Notes: generated by a model not told the origin, from the sequence alone. Counted from the stretch's first letter, positions 1-9,211 are shown. The stretch is DNA of 64,000 bases from Rhizobium sp. ZPR4 (GCF_040215725.1 NZ_CP157967.1:2108001-2172000); one strand, 5' to 3'. Program-made: numbers and translations.

Positions 1-361
1 CGCCAAGCGCGACGGTCAAGACCACGGCGGGAAGCGCCAGCCGTTGGCGGCGCACCAGGATCTCGGCGAGCACGACGATCGCCAGCAGGGGCGCATAGCG
101 GTTCGCCAATCCCCATAGCCCGATGAGCAGCACGATGACGCCGATGGTGATGAGCACATCGTGAAAGCCTCGCACAAAGCGCGGCGCTTCCGTATCCTCC
201 AGCGGGTTGGGATCATCCTGCCGGCGCTGTGATGAAAGAGCCTGAACAGACAGCGTGCCGATATTCCTCGCGGTGAGATAGGGCAGCAATTGCTCGGCCT
301 GGCCCGAGGAAATAATCCCCTCGCCTGCGGCATCTTCCAGTGCGACCTTGAGTTCGCTCAT
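1..361 (-). CDS. Predicted membrane protein, DUF2157-like, C-terminus outside the window
   Basis: An open frame begins at the ATG at 361 (first residues MSELKVALEDAAGEG) and runs off the left edge, so only about 120 N-terminal residues are visible. The start has a soluble helix with the pattern EGIISSGQAEQLL, then a charged linker. From about residue 68 there are hydrophobic stretches (VLITIGVIVLLIGLWGLAN, then LAIVVLAEIL and LALPAVVLTVAL), so this is a multi-pass membrane protein. The soluble helix followed by membrane spans resembles DUF2157-type membrane proteins, but too little is present to be certain. It is divergent from the MaoC pair, with about 180 bp of non-coding DNA between. No function can be assigned. 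Confidence 0.6.
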   Translation of the reverse strand, partial: MSELKVALEDAAGEGIISSGQAEQLLPYLTARNIGTLSVQALSSQRRQDDPNPLEDTEAPRFVRGFHDVLITIGVIVLLIGLWGLANRYAPLLAIVVLAEILVRRQRLALPAVVLTVALG

Positions 362-545
362 TCTTGCTCTCGCTTCATTTCGTCACCACCAAGCCTCAAC
401 ATATCGCCGTCGCACAATCAAGGGCTGTCGGCAACCAACGGACAATCACCGCCGACCTTCCCTTATATTGGACATAAAAGTGCTTGCGCCACCACCGCGG
501 GCCATGCGATGGCCGATGGATTGGACGTGGAGGACGACAGAAGAT

Positions 546-1010
546 ATGACGAAACTCGTCTACGAAGACTTCCAGCTGGGACGAGAATTTGCGCTCGGCC
601 CCAAGCATATGACGGCGGCGGAGATCATTGAATTCGCCAGCGAATTCGATCCGCAACCGATGCATCTGGACGAGGAAGCCGGCCGCGCCAGCATTCTCGG
701 CGGCCTTGCCGCTTCCGGCTGGCATACGTCGGCAGTGTTCATGCGCATGATGTGCGATTCCTACATCCTCGCCGCCGATGCGCAGGGCGCGCCGGGCATC
801 GACTTCATGGAATGGAAGAAGCCTGTTCTGGCTGGGGATACCCTGTCGGGCCGATCCATCGTGGTCGAGGCTCGCCCCATGCGCTCCCGCCCCGGCATCG
901 GCATCGTCAAATTCCATCATGAGGTCGAGAACCAGCGCGGCGAACTCGTCTGCCTTGGGGAAAACGCGACCATGATCCGCATGCGCGCCGGCGCGGAGGT
1001 TTCGGCATGA
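546..1010 (+). CDS. MaoC family dehydratase (first of a pair)
   Basis: A 154-residue hot-dog-fold protein of the MaoC/(R)-hydratase group, which adds water to 2-enoyl-CoA or related thioesters. The hydratase motif is FDPQPMH at residues 34-40, where Asp35 and His40 have the spacing of the catalytic Asp/His pair, followed by the typical ASGWHT segment at about 56-61. I start at ATG 546 because GGAGG lies about 12 nt upstream and the protein then begins at the domain boundary; the frame stays open further upstream but encodes unrelated sequence. It overlaps the next MaoC gene by 4 nt (ATGA), so the two are translationally coupled and probably form a hetero-oligomer. The substrate is unknown. 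Confidence 0.88.
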   Translation: MTKLVYEDFQLGREFALGPKHMTAAEIIEFASEFDPQPMHLDEEAGRASILGGLAASGWHTSAVFMRMMCDSYILAADAQGAPGIDFMEWKKPVLAGDTLSGRSIVVEARPMRSRPGIGIVKFHHEVENQRGELVCLGENATMIRMRAGAEVSA

Positions 1011-1474
1011 AGATGAGCGACCTCTATGCCATCGGGGAACGCTTCGAGATCGGCAGCCATACGTTCACGCCGGAAGGCATCGTCCATTTCGCCTCGCGCT
1101 TCGATCCGCAGATTTTCCATATGGATGCGGAAGCAGCCAAGCACTCCTTGTTCGGCGGCCTGTGCGCCTCCGGCTGGCATAGCTGCTCCATGTGGATGCG
1201 CAACTTCGTCGATTTCTGGAAATCCGAAACGGCCCGGCTGACCGCCGAAGGCAAGACGCCGCCCAGTCTGGGCCCTTCGCCCGGCTTCACAAAGCTGCAA
1301 TGGCTGCGGCCGGTCTTTGCCGGCGATACGATCACCTATGGCGTGGCGATCCTCGGCAGCCGCCCGCTGGCCTCTCGCCCCGGCTGGACGCTCTACACGC
1401 TCGCCTGCGACGGGGTGAACCAGGATGGCCTTCTGGCTTTGCGCTTCGAAAGCACTGTGCTGGCCTTTGAATAG
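1007..1474 (+). CDS. MaoC family dehydratase (second of a pair)
   Basis: A 155-residue paralogue of the upstream gene with the same order: RFDPQIFHMD (Asp33, His38) and then CASGWHSC at about 53-60. Both copies keep the presumed catalytic Asp and His, so neither looks like a dead partner. The ATG overlaps the upstream stop codon. Paired single-domain MaoC proteins are common in alphaproteobacteria and usually act on acyl-CoA intermediates, but nothing nearby (apt, bc1 complex) identifies the pathway. A perfect GC-rich hairpin follows the stop and separates it from convergent apt. Confidence 0.88.
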   Translation: MKMSDLYAIGERFEIGSHTFTPEGIVHFASRFDPQIFHMDAEAAKHSLFGGLCASGWHSCSMWMRNFVDFWKSETARLTAEGKTPPSLGPSPGFTKLQWLRPVFAGDTITYGVAILGSRPLASRPGWTLYTLACDGVNQDGLLALRFESTVLAFE

Positions 1475-1480
1475 AAATCT

Positions 1481-1505
1481 GCGGGGCCGCTCGTAGCGGC
1501 CCCGC
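1481..1505. terminator. Bidirectional hairpin between maoC pair and apt
   Basis: A perfect 11-bp stem (GCGGGGCCGCT with its complement) and a 3-nt loop sit midway between the convergent maoC and apt stop codons. There is no long T run on either side, so it may need Rho or act mainly as an mRNA 3' stabiliser. Confidence 0.55.
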
Positions 1506-1521
1506 CAATCTTCCAGACCGA

Positions 1522-2064
1522 TCAGTGACCGGCGAATTCCACCAGCGTATGAACCGGCACATCAAGCTCTTCGAGCTTCTTGCGGCCGCCAAGGTCTGGC
1601 AGGTCAATGACGAAACAGGCAGCAACGACCTCGGCGCCGATCTGGCGCAGAAGCTTCGTGGCGCCGACGGCCGTGCCGCCGGTCGCGATCAGGTCGTCTA
1701 CCAGAATGACCTTTTCGCCCGGATTGACCGCATCGCGATGCATCTCCATCTCGTCGACACCATATTCCAGGCTGTAGGCGATGCGGACGATATCGTGCGG
1801 AAGCTTGCCCTTCTTGCGGATCGGCACGAAGCCGGACGACAGCTGATGCGCGACCGCGCCGCCGATAATGAAGCCACGCGCTTCCATCCCGGCGACCTTG
1901 TCGATCTTGGAGCCGGCATAGGGATGCACCAGCGCATCCACGGCGCGACGGAATGCCCTGGCATCGCCAAGCATCGTCGTGATGTCGCGGAAGATGATAC
2001 CGGGCTTGGGATAGTCCGGAATGGAACGGATGCTGGCGGCGAGCTCCGAAGCGATAGTGTTCAT
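1522..2064 (-). CDS. apt: Adenine phosphoribosyltransferase
   Basis: A 180-residue cytosolic purine-salvage enzyme that converts adenine and PRPP to AMP and pyrophosphate. The PRPP-binding loop is clear ([17 protein letters not shown], about residues 118-134), and the N-terminal [17 protein letters not shown] segment is diagnostic of Apt. Length is normal for the family. It lies downstream of the petABC operon on the same strand, but the petC terminator at 2132-2161 separates it, so it probably has its own promoter in the roughly 70 bp before the ATG. No irregularities seen. Confidence 0.96.
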   Translation of the reverse strand: MNTIASELAASIRSIPDYPKPGIIFRDITTMLGDARAFRRAVDALVHPYAGSKIDKVAGMEARGFIIGGAVAHQLSSGFVPIRKKGKLPHDIVRIAYSLEYGVDEMEMHRDAVNPGEKVILVDDLIATGGTAVGATKLLRQIGAEVVAACFVIDLPDLGGRKKLEELDVPVHTLVEFAGH

Positions 2065-2131
2065 GAAATATGTACTCTCAGGCTATGATAGGGCCGGCCG
2101 CACCCTATCAAGACCCGGGCGCTATACCAAC

Positions 2132-2161
2132 AAAAAAGGCGGCCTCGACGGGCCGCCTTTT
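2132..2161 (-). terminator. Rho-independent terminator of the petABC operon
   Basis: Read on the minus strand, a 10-bp stem AAAGGCGGCC / GGCCGCCTTT is followed by a run of six T, directly after the petC stop. The structure is nearly symmetric. Confidence 0.85.
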
Positions 2162-2180
2162 CATTGAAACATCGCAATAC

Positions 2181-3047
2181 TCAGTGAGCGCCGGCCTTGG
2201 CATAGACGGAGCGCTTCGTGAGATAGATCAGCGTGGAGAAGATCAGCAGGAATACCATAACCATGAAGCCGAGGTGCTTGCGATCTTCCAGATGCGGCTC
2301 GGATGTCCACATCAGGAAGGCAGCCACGTCGCGCGCATATTGGTCCACCGTCTGCGGCGAACCGTCGTCATAGGTCACCTGCCCGTCCGAAAGCGGCTTC
2401 GGCATCGCAAAGGTCGCGGCCGCATCGAAATACGGATTGTAGTGCGAGTTCTGCGGTACGGTGAAGCCGGCCGGCGGCTCTTCATAGCCAGTCAGCAGCG
2501 AGTAGATATAATCCGGGCCGCCTTCCTGATACTGCGTGAAGATATCGAAGATGAACTGCGGGAAACCGCGCTCGATTTCGCGTGCTTTCGCAAGCAGCGA
2601 CATGTCGGGCGGCACGGCTCCGTTGTTGGACGCAGCGGCAGCCTCGTCGTTCGGGAACGGCGAATTGAAATGGTCAGACGGAAGCGCCTTACGGGTGAAC
2701 ATCTCACCCTGAGGGTTCGGGCCATCCTGCACTTCGTAGTTGGCAGCAAAGGCCTTCACCTGAGCTTCCGTATAGCCGAGGTCTCCCAGCGTACGGTAAG
2801 CCACCAGCTTCATCGAGTGGCAGGCGGAACAGACTTCCGTATAGACCTTGAGACCACGCTGGAGCTGCGCCTTGTCATAATAGCCGAACGGGCCTGAGAA
2901 GGTCCAATGCTGCTCGCGCGGCTCCTTCAGCGGATAATGCGGCGTCTCGGCTTCGGCGGCAGGCTTCGTTTCCGCTGCAATGGCGGCAACGGTGGCCGAA
3001 CCGCCGATAAGCGCCAGGGATAGAAGGCCGACAACAAGTTTTTTCAT
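2181..3047 (-). CDS. petC: Ubiquinol-cytochrome c reductase, cytochrome c1 subunit
   Basis: Cytochrome c1 of the bc1 complex (complex III), which passes electrons from the Rieske centre to soluble cytochrome c. The 288-residue protein has a cleavable N-terminal signal (hydrophobic core to about residue 25), a heme c attachment motif CSACH at 73-77, and a C-terminal anchor helix (GFMVMVFLLIFSTLIYL) that leaves the heme domain in the periplasm. The sixth-ligand region is consistent with MPKPLSDGQVTYDDG near residue 190. It is the last gene of petA-petB-petC, 22 nt after petB, and a strong terminator follows. Bradyrhizobium fuses cytochrome b and c1 in one ORF (fbcH); here they are separate genes. 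Confidence 0.96.
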   Translation of the reverse strand: MKKLVVGLLSLALIGGSATVAAIAAETKPAAEAETPHYPLKEPREQHWTFSGPFGYYDKAQLQRGLKVYTEVCSACHSMKLVAYRTLGDLGYTEAQVKAFAANYEVQDGPNPQGEMFTRKALPSDHFNSPFPNDEAAAASNNGAVPPDMSLLAKAREIERGFPQFIFDIFTQYQEGGPDYIYSLLTGYEEPPAGFTVPQNSHYNPYFDAAATFAMPKPLSDGQVTYDDGSPQTVDQYARDVAAFLMWTSEPHLEDRKHLGFMVMVFLLIFSTLIYLTKRSVYAKAGAH

Positions 3048-3069
3048 CGTTTTCTTCCTCTATCGCCGG

Positions 3070-4344
3070 TTATGCTTGAACCGGAGCGGCAACTTTACCG
3101 CCCTGTTTCTCAAGAACCGCTTCCGTAATTGAATTTGGAATGCGCCTCGGTGTCTCGACAATGCCAAGCACCGGCATGATGACGAGGAAGAAGAGGAAGT
3201 AGAACAGCGTCGCGAACTGCGCAGCCGTGGTGTAGATGCCTTCCGCAGGCTGCGAGCCCAGCCAGCCGAGCAGGACGGCGTCGGCGATGAACAGCCAGAA
3301 GAACAGCTTGTACCAGGGACGATAGACCGCCGAGCGGATCTTCGACGTATCGAGCCAGGGCAGGAAGAACAGCACGATGATCGCACCGAACATCGTCAGA
3401 ACGCCGCCAAGCTTGGAGTCGATCGGGCCGATGTTGAAGGTGATCGAGCGCAGCATCGCGTAGAACGGCAGGAAGTACCATTCCGGAACGATGTGAGCCG
3501 GTGTCTTCAGCGGGTTGGCCGGAATGTAGTTGTCGGCATGGCCGAGGAAGTTCGGCAGGTAGAAGACGAAGTAGGCGAAAACCAGCAAGAAGATGGAGAC
3601 GCCAAGCGCATCCTTCAGCGTCGCATAGGGCGTGAAGGGCACGGTATCGGTCTTAAGCTTGACTTCGACGCCGGTCGGGTTCGTCTGGCCGGTCACATGC
3701 AGCGCCCAAATGTGCAGGATGACGACGCCGGCGATCATGAAGGGCAGCAGATAGTGCAGCGAGAAGAAGCGGTTGAGCGTCGGGTCGTCGACGGCAAAGC
3801 CGCCGAGCAGGAAGGTCTGGATCCAATCGCCGACCCATGGAAAGGCCGAGAAGAAGCCGGTGATGACGGTCGCACCCCAGAAAGACATCTGGCCCCAGGG
3901 CAGAACGTAGCCCATGAACGCGGTCGCCATCATCAGGAGGTAGATGATCACGCCAAGAATCCAGAGGATTTCGCGCGGCGCCTTGTAGGAGCCGTAGTAG
4001 AGACCGCGGGCGATGTGCAGATAGACCGCAACGAAGAAGAAGGAGGCGCCGTTGGCATGCATATAGCGCAACAGCCAGCCATGGTTGACGTCGCGGACGA
4101 TCTTTTCGACCGAATTGAAGGCGATCGCCGTGTTGGCCGCGTAGTGCATGGCAAGCACGACACCGGTCAGGATCTGCAGGACCAGCATCACGGCCAGCAT
4201 GGCACCGAACGTGTAGGCATAGTTCAGATTGCGCGGGACCGGGTAGGCGATGAAACTATCATAGACCATGCGCGGCAGCGGAAGCCGCGCGTCGACCCAT
4301 TTTTCGAGCCCTGTCGATGGCTCGTAAGACGAATGACCACTCAT
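3070..4344 (-). CDS. petB: Ubiquinol-cytochrome c reductase, cytochrome b subunit
   Basis: The 424-residue integral membrane core of the bc1 complex, which carries hemes bL and bH and the Qo and Qi quinone sites. The four heme-ligand histidines are H96/H197 and H110/H211, in the order of the bacterial family. The Qo-site PEWY motif is at 287-290 ([11 protein letters not shown]). Eight hydrophobic spans are visible. It lies 14 nt downstream of petA and 22 nt upstream of petC, so it is co-transcribed. Length is normal for an unfused proteobacterial cytochrome b. Confidence 0.97.
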   Translation of the reverse strand: MSGHSSYEPSTGLEKWVDARLPLPRMVYDSFIAYPVPRNLNYAYTFGAMLAVMLVLQILTGVVLAMHYAANTAIAFNSVEKIVRDVNHGWLLRYMHANGASFFFVAVYLHIARGLYYGSYKAPREILWILGVIIYLLMMATAFMGYVLPWGQMSFWGATVITGFFSAFPWVGDWIQTFLLGGFAVDDPTLNRFFSLHYLLPFMIAGVVILHIWALHVTGQTNPTGVEVKLKTDTVPFTPYATLKDALGVSIFLLVFAYFVFYLPNFLGHADNYIPANPLKTPAHIVPEWYFLPFYAMLRSITFNIGPIDSKLGGVLTMFGAIIVLFFLPWLDTSKIRSAVYRPWYKLFFWLFIADAVLLGWLGSQPAEGIYTTAAQFATLFYFLFFLVIMPVLGIVETPRRIPNSITEAVLEKQGGKVAAPVQA

Positions 4345-4358
4345 GTTTCAGCTCCCCC

Positions 4359-4937
4359 TCAACCGACCTTGATCTTCTTTTCCGACGTGAACGCATATTG
4401 CGGAATCGCAAGATTCATCGGTGCAGGCCCATGGCGTATGCGGCCCGCGGTATCGTAGACCGAGCCATGGCAGGGACAGAACCACCCGCCATATTCCCCT
4501 GCCTGACCGAGCGGAATGCAGCCGAGATGGGTGCAGACGCCGATCATGACAAGCCAGTTTTCCTTACCGTCGCCAGCCGAACGGGCAAGATCGGTTGCCT
4601 GGGCATCAGCCGGCAGATTGGCGTTGCGAGCGACCGGATCTTTCAGGTCCGAAAGCTGCGTGCCCTTGGCATCGTCGATTTCTTTCTGCGTGCGGTTACG
4701 GATGAAGACAGGTTTGCCGCGCCATTTCACCGTCAGCGACATGCCAGGCTCAAGGCTCGACACATCGACTTCGATGGATGCAAGAGCGAGCGTCGATGCA
4801 TCCGGCCGCATCTGGTCGATAAAAGGCCATGCAACGGCAACGGCACCCACCGCGCCGGCCATACCTGTCGTCAAATAAAGGAAATCGCGACGAGTCGGCT
4901 CGCCGGTGGACTCAACTGTCGTACTATGCTCGCTCAA
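4359..4937 (-). CDS. petA: Ubiquinol-cytochrome c reductase, Rieske iron-sulfur subunit
   Basis: The Rieske 2Fe-2S subunit that takes electrons from ubiquinol at the Qo site. Both cluster-binding loops are intact: CTHLGC (C135, H137, C140) and CPCHGS (C154, C156, H157). A twin-arginine signal/anchor with RRDFL at 16-20 and a hydrophobic helix to about residue 40 fits Tat export of a folded cluster protein. I choose TTG at 4937 ([10 protein letters not shown], 192 residues): it has an AGGA about 10 nt upstream and matches the expected short N-terminus, whereas the frame extends 11 codons further to an ATG that adds a Cys-rich stretch not expected here. First gene of the petABC operon. Confidence 0.94.
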   Translation of the reverse strand: MSEHSTTVESTGEPTRRDFLYLTTGMAGAVGAVAVAWPFIDQMRPDASTLALASIEVDVSSLEPGMSLTVKWRGKPVFIRNRTQKEIDDAKGTQLSDLKDPVARNANLPADAQATDLARSAGDGKENWLVMIGVCTHLGCIPLGQAGEYGGWFCPCHGSVYDTAGRIRHGPAPMNLAIPQYAFTSEKKIKVG

Positions 4938-5065
4938 GGCTGCACATCCTCTTCCCGCAAACCACGGCAAAACCGTGGTACCCCTCTCACTAACGGCGAA
5001 TCAACGCGACCATAATTCCGCCATAGATTCCTCCGTAACCCGCTGCGTTCTAAGCTTGATCGCAA

Positions 5066-5093
5066 ATTATGTCCAGTCTTGGCAAGGGGTAAG
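5066..5093 (-). promoter_or_regulatory. petA: Possible sigma70 promoter of petABC
   Basis: Minus-strand CTTACC at 5093-5088 and CATAAT at 5071-5066, separated by 16 nt, about 130 nt before the petA start. Only a moderate match to the rhizobial CTTGAC-N17-CTATAT pattern. The rest of the 4938-5406 divergent region shows no RNA gene or repeat. Confidence 0.3.
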
Positions 5094-5341
5094 GGCACAA
5101 TGTCGCGGCAAAACTGCGCTATTGCGTCGCAAGGCTGGGGCCTAAACTCTTCCTGCATCAACGCGAAAAGTTAAGCCCATGAAAAACCTGGGGATTTCTA
5201 TAGTACTTTCTCATATTGCAGGGCAAAATAGACAGTGATTTCAATGCTGCATTGCAGAAGGCGACATAGTATCGGCACGTTCGCCCCCTCACAGGACTTA
5301 CGCTTTACCTCTTAAATCCAAATGGATTTCCCTCGCGATTT

Positions 5342-5410
5342 ATGGAGGATTGCATTCGTTGTCTTGCGCATACAAAGCAGCGGAAAATGAAGCACGAGAA
5401 CTTCTCATGA
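5342..5410 (+). CDS. Possible 22-residue upstream ORF coupled to the EEP gene
   Basis: A short ORF starting MEDCIRCLAH ends in TGA that overlaps the ATG at 5407 by 3 nt (ATGA). The downstream gene has no clear Shine-Dalgarno, so coupling through this ORF is plausible. The upstream ATG itself also lacks a good ribosome site, and a longer TTG-initiated form of the EEP gene from 5350 is an alternative reading. Speculative. Confidence 0.22.
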   Translation: MEDCIRCLAHTKQRKMKHENFS

Positions 5411-6354
5411 GACACACGATCTATTGCGTTCTATGCGTTCTCGCCACACTGGCGGTCGGCATTCTTGCGGCGCGTTACGTGGCCGATTCCTGGCTGCTGG
5501 CCTTTTTCGAAAGTCTGCAGACCCATATCAGCCTGTTCGCGATCCTGCTTGCCTTGATCGCATTCGCCTTCAAGCGCCATTGGTATGCGCTGTTCCTAAG
5601 CGCGGCTGGAATCATCCTGCTGGTGCACTCGGTCCTCATGCTGCAGGAATACACCACGTCTTCGCTCGTCGCTTCGGCAGAGGCAAGCGGCGGCCATTTC
5701 AGATTGCTCTCCTTCAACATCGAGGACAGCAATTTCGAAAACGGTCCCCGCATCGCCGATCTCATCATAGCCTCGAAAGCCGACGTCGTCGAAATCTTCG
5801 AGGCGGGACCGGTCTTTTCCGAGATGGACCGCATCTTGAAAGTCTATCCCAACCGCATCGGCTGCGGCGTGATGACCACCGATTGCGATTCCCTGCTGCT
5901 GTCGAAAAGGCCGTTCCAGACCCAGATGATGCGCAGCCTCGGCAGCCTTTGGGACAATCGCTTTATCCTGGCGACCATCGACATGGACGGCCAGCCCGTC
6001 AATTTCGCCTCCGTTCATCTGAGCAAGCCCTATTTCGATGCGTTCCACCAGATCGAGCTTGGTCTCCTAGCCCCTGCCCTCAACGACGTGAAAGGGCCAT
6101 TGATCCTCGCGGGAGATTTCAACGCCTCGGTCATCACCCCCGACATGCGCGATTTTCTGGCGGCAACCGGCCTTCGCCATGCTTTCCCCGAGCCCGCCAC
6201 CTGGCCGATTGCAGCAGGAGCCTATGGGATCACCATCGATCACGTCTTTGCCCGCGCGCCGCTTCGGCTGATATCGGTAAAGCAGATCCGCGACGCGATG
6301 GGCTCGAACCATTTCGGCTTGATGACCGAGTTTAGTGTGCCTCGGCATCAATGA
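5407..6354 (+). CDS. Membrane-anchored endonuclease/exonuclease/phosphatase-family protein
   Basis: About 315 residues. Three N-terminal hydrophobic segments (residues ~1-95) are followed by an EEP (DNase I/sphingomyelinase-like) domain. Recognisable metal and active-site blocks in order are LLSFNIED, VVEIFEAG, ILAGDFNAS (Asp/Asn of the catalytic core), TIDHVFAR and SNHFGLM (terminal His). This layout is typical of periplasmic EEP hydrolases anchored by an N-terminal membrane domain; the true substrate (phosphodiester, lipid or nucleic acid) is not evident. The start is uncertain: ATG 5407 is used, while TTG 5350 would add 19 residues. It is divergent from petABC and convergent with the ABC exporter at 6376. 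Confidence 0.82.
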   Translation: MRHTIYCVLCVLATLAVGILAARYVADSWLLAFFESLQTHISLFAILLALIAFAFKRHWYALFLSAAGIILLVHSVLMLQEYTTSSLVASAEASGGHFRLLSFNIEDSNFENGPRIADLIIASKADVVEIFEAGPVFSEMDRILKVYPNRIGCGVMTTDCDSLLLSKRPFQTQMMRSLGSLWDNRFILATIDMDGQPVNFASVHLSKPYFDAFHQIELGLLAPALNDVKGPLILAGDFNASVITPDMRDFLAATGLRHAFPEPATWPIAAGAYGITIDHVFARAPLRLISVKQIRDAMGSNHFGLMTEFSVPRHQ

Positions 6355-6375
6355 TCCCAGGTGTCTCGACGTAGA

Positions 6376-8238
6376 TCAGTCGGCATCCGCGGCGATGAAG
6401 CCACCGGATTGGCGTGCCCAGAGTTCGGAATAGAGGCCGCCGCGCGCAATCAGCTCATCATGCGTGCCCTCCTCGATGATCTCGCCCTTGTCGATGACGA
6501 TCAGCCGGTCGAGCTTGGCAATCGTCGACAACCGGTGCGCGATCGCAAGAACGGTCTTGCCCTTCATCAGCCCGTCCAGATTGGACTGCAGCACGGCCTC
6601 TGCCTCTGAATCCAGGGCCGATGTCGCCTCATCGAGCACGAGAATGGGCGCGTCCTTCAGCATGACGCGCGCAATCGCAATGCGCTGGCGCTGGCCGCCT
6701 GAAAGCTTGACGCCGCGCTCGCCGACATGGGCGGCATAGGCGGTACGCCCTTTCTGATCCTCAAGAGCGGTAATGAAACGATCCGCCTCCGCCCGGCGGG
6801 CCGCCTCCACCATCTGCTCGTCGCCGGCATCGGGCCGACCGAAGAGAATGTTGTCGCGGATGGAGCGATTGAGGAGCGCGGTATCCTGCGTCACCATGCC
6901 GATCGCGCCACGCAGCGATTCCTGTCGAACGGCGGCGATATTCTGGCCGTCGATCAGGATGCGGCCTCCCTCCAGATCGTAGAAGCGCAGCAACAGGTTG
7001 ACGAGCGTCGTCTTGCCCGCTCCCGAGCGGCCGACAATGCCGACCTTCTCCCCCGCACGTACGTTGAGGGAGAAATTGTCGATGATGCCGCCGCCGCGCC
7101 CATAGTGAAACGTCACATCGTCGAAACGAATTTCAGGACCGGTAACGACCAGATCCTTGGCATCAGACAGATCGACCAGACCGATGGGCTCGGAGATCAT
7201 CTCGGCCGAATTCTGGATCGTGCCTAGATTGCGCATGATGGCGTTGAACTGCGACATCATGCGACCGAAAAGCATATTCAGCCGCAGCACCATACTGAGC
7301 GTGAAGGCGACGCCGCCGGTAGAAATCTCGCCCATCAGCCAGAGATGGACGGCAAGCGCGCCGATGGTGGTGATCATCACACCCGATAGCAGCGCCAGCG
7401 ACGAACGCACGCCTGTCAACAGCCGCGTAAACGGCATGACGGCCGCCTGGAAGCGGTCGAAGCCGTTGCGGATGTAATGGTCGTTCTGCTCCTCCCGCCC
7501 GAACAGCTTCAACGTCTGGATATTGGCATAGGCGTCGACCATACGGCCGTTCAACATCGACGATGCTTCCGCCGCATTGCGGGCATGCTGCCGGATGCGC
7601 GGCACGAAGTGGCGGGCGAGCAGGGAGAAGACGCCGATCCAGACCGCAATCACCAGCGCCAGCCGCCAGTCGAGCCCGCCGACCAGCGCAATGGTCGAGA
7701 CGGCATAAATGATGATGAACCAGACGACCTGCAGCAGCGACACGACCAGATCGCCCGTCGCCTGCCCCGCCGACCAGACCTTGGTGACGACGCGGCCGGA
7801 AAAATCGTTCTGGAAGAACTCGACCGATTGTCTTGCGACATGCCGGTAGGCCTGCCAGCGCACGAGGTTGAGAAAACCAGGGACGACGACCTGCTCTTCG
7901 ACCAATGCGCCGAGGCTGACGACGACAAAGCGCACGACGAGCACGACGAAGACCATGCCGAGCAACGTCCCACCATGGCCGGCAAGCAGTCCGCTCCACC
8001 CCTCGCCCGGCTTCACCTTGTCGAGGATGTCGACGAGATGCCCGACGAACCAGAAGAGCGCGGCTTCAAGCATCGCAACCGCGCCGCCGAGCGCTGCCAT
8101 CGCCAGGAAGGGTCCCTTGGCCTGGCCGACATAGTACCAGATGAAGGCACTGAGCGACCGCGGCGGCCGAAGATCGCCGCTGCGGTAATAGGGGTCAATC
8201 CACGTCTCGAACAGACGGAACACGGAACGGATGAGCAT
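6376..8238 (-). CDS. ABC half-exporter (MsbA/ABCB-like), membrane and ATPase domains fused
   Basis: A 620-residue ABC exporter. The N-terminal half has six predicted spans (type IV exporter fold), and the C-terminal half is an ATPase with Walker A GRSGAGKTT (~400), LSGGQRQRIAIARV signature, Walker B ILVLDEATSALD and H-loop AIAHRLST. All catalytic elements are intact. It closely resembles the exporter at 9320-11170 throughout (FFQNDFSGRVVTKV versus FFANEFAGRVATKV), so the two could form a heterodimer or be duplicated homodimers. The substrate cannot be read from sequence; lipids, peptides or drugs are possible. No clear Shine-Dalgarno precedes ATG 8238, and an 18-bp palindrome lies 18 nt upstream. 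Confidence 0.93.
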   Translation of the reverse strand: MLIRSVFRLFETWIDPYYRSGDLRPPRSLSAFIWYYVGQAKGPFLAMAALGGAVAMLEAALFWFVGHLVDILDKVKPGEGWSGLLAGHGGTLLGMVFVVLVVRFVVVSLGALVEEQVVVPGFLNLVRWQAYRHVARQSVEFFQNDFSGRVVTKVWSAGQATGDLVVSLLQVVWFIIIYAVSTIALVGGLDWRLALVIAVWIGVFSLLARHFVPRIRQHARNAAEASSMLNGRMVDAYANIQTLKLFGREEQNDHYIRNGFDRFQAAVMPFTRLLTGVRSSLALLSGVMITTIGALAVHLWLMGEISTGGVAFTLSMVLRLNMLFGRMMSQFNAIMRNLGTIQNSAEMISEPIGLVDLSDAKDLVVTGPEIRFDDVTFHYGRGGGIIDNFSLNVRAGEKVGIVGRSGAGKTTLVNLLLRFYDLEGGRILIDGQNIAAVRQESLRGAIGMVTQDTALLNRSIRDNILFGRPDAGDEQMVEAARRAEADRFITALEDQKGRTAYAAHVGERGVKLSGGQRQRIAIARVMLKDAPILVLDEATSALDSEAEAVLQSNLDGLMKGKTVLAIAHRLSTIAKLDRLIVIDKGEIIEEGTHDELIARGGLYSELWARQSGGFIAADAD

Positions 8239-8255
8239 GGAAGCGATATAGGGAA

Positions 8256-8273
8256 TTTCCGGAGATCCGGAAA
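8256..8273. promoter_or_regulatory. 18-nt palindrome just upstream of an ABC exporter
   Basis: TTTCCGGA-GA-TCCGGAAA is a perfect 8-bp inverted repeat around a 2-nt centre, 18 nt before the ATG of the exporter at 8238. It could be an operator or an mRNA hairpin hiding the start region. The rest of the 361-bp divergent gap 8239-8599 shows no other gene or RNA that I recognise. Confidence 0.4.
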
Positions 8274-8599
8274 GTAAAGGTGCGTCATTGAGAAGGTTAC
8301 ATTTTCGTTAGAATACGGTGCCTTATGATTTGAGTGGTGAGCGCGAGCTAGCGATTGACCTGCAATTTCATTCAAGACCGGAGAAGATGACGAGGCGATA
8401 TTGCTCAAAGTCATCACCGAGTGAAATTCATGCCTGCTATTTCCGCTAAGACCGACGCGACGTATCCGCAACATCCATCATCAACGCGCATCAGACCTCC
8501 GACGAACCGCCCGGACGTCTTGCGTGGATCGCCGCTTGAAAGAAACACATCGACTCAAGCCTTGCCGCCGATGTGCCATCCTTCCATGAGGGCTAGCGC

Positions 8600-9211
8600 A
8601 TGAGCATGGAGTTCCTGATAGCGACCCTCATCATCGTCGCGTCCCCCGGCACCGGAGCAATCTATACGCTGGCTGCCGGATTATCGGGCGGTGCGAGAGC
8701 GAGCATAATTGCCGCATTCGGCTGCACGCTTGGCATCATCCCGCATTTGCTTGCCGCGATAAGTGGCCTTGCCGCACTCCTGCATACCAGCGCCGTGGCG
8801 TTTCAGGCGCTCAAATGGCTCGGAGTGGCCTATCTGCTTTACATGGCCTGGTCTATGTTTCTGGAACGGGGTATTTTGCGCATCGACGGTGCGCCAGCCG
8901 ACAAGAGTACCGGGCAGGTGATTGCCTCGGCAATCCTGATCAACCTGCTCAACCCCAAATTATCGATCTTCTTCTTCGCCTTCCTGCCTCAATTCGTGAG
9001 GCCGGATCAGCCAGGTCCGATTGCGTTGATGCTGAAGCTGAGCCTGGTATTCATGGCACTCACCTTCGTTATTTTCGCAGGCTATGGCGTGTTCGCGGCC
9101 TATCTGCGCCGCCATATCGTTTCAAATCCAACCGTTCAATCATGGATGCGCCGAAGCTTCGCGACCGCTTTCGGATTGCTCGCAATGCAGCTTGCTCTTG
9201 CGAGCCGTTAG
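8600..9211 (+). CDS. LysE/RhtB family exporter
   Basis: A 203-residue inner-membrane protein with about six hydrophobic spans and the N-terminal family block ASPGTGAIYTLAAGLSGG (~13-30), typical of the LysE/RhtB amino-acid and metabolite exporters. The central NLLNPKLSIFFFAFLPQF segment is also characteristic. Two in-frame ATGs (8600, 8606) are possible. It sits alone on the plus strand between the start of one ABC exporter and the end of the other, so it is not part of their transcript. The substrate is not predictable. Confidence 0.88.
   Translation: MSMEFLIATLIIVASPGTGAIYTLAAGLSGGARASIIAAFGCTLGIIPHLLAAISGLAALLHTSAVAFQALKWLGVAYLLYMAWSMFLERGILRIDGAPADKSTGQVIASAILINLLNPKLSIFFFAFLPQFVRPDQPGPIALMLKLSLVFMALTFVIFAGYGVFAAYLRRHIVSNPTVQSWMRRSFATAFGLLAMQLALASR

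Noticed and set aside
8421..8603. 60-codon frame before the LysE gene
   Set aside because: No ribosome site, biased Thr/Ser/Pro composition, overlaps the LysE start.
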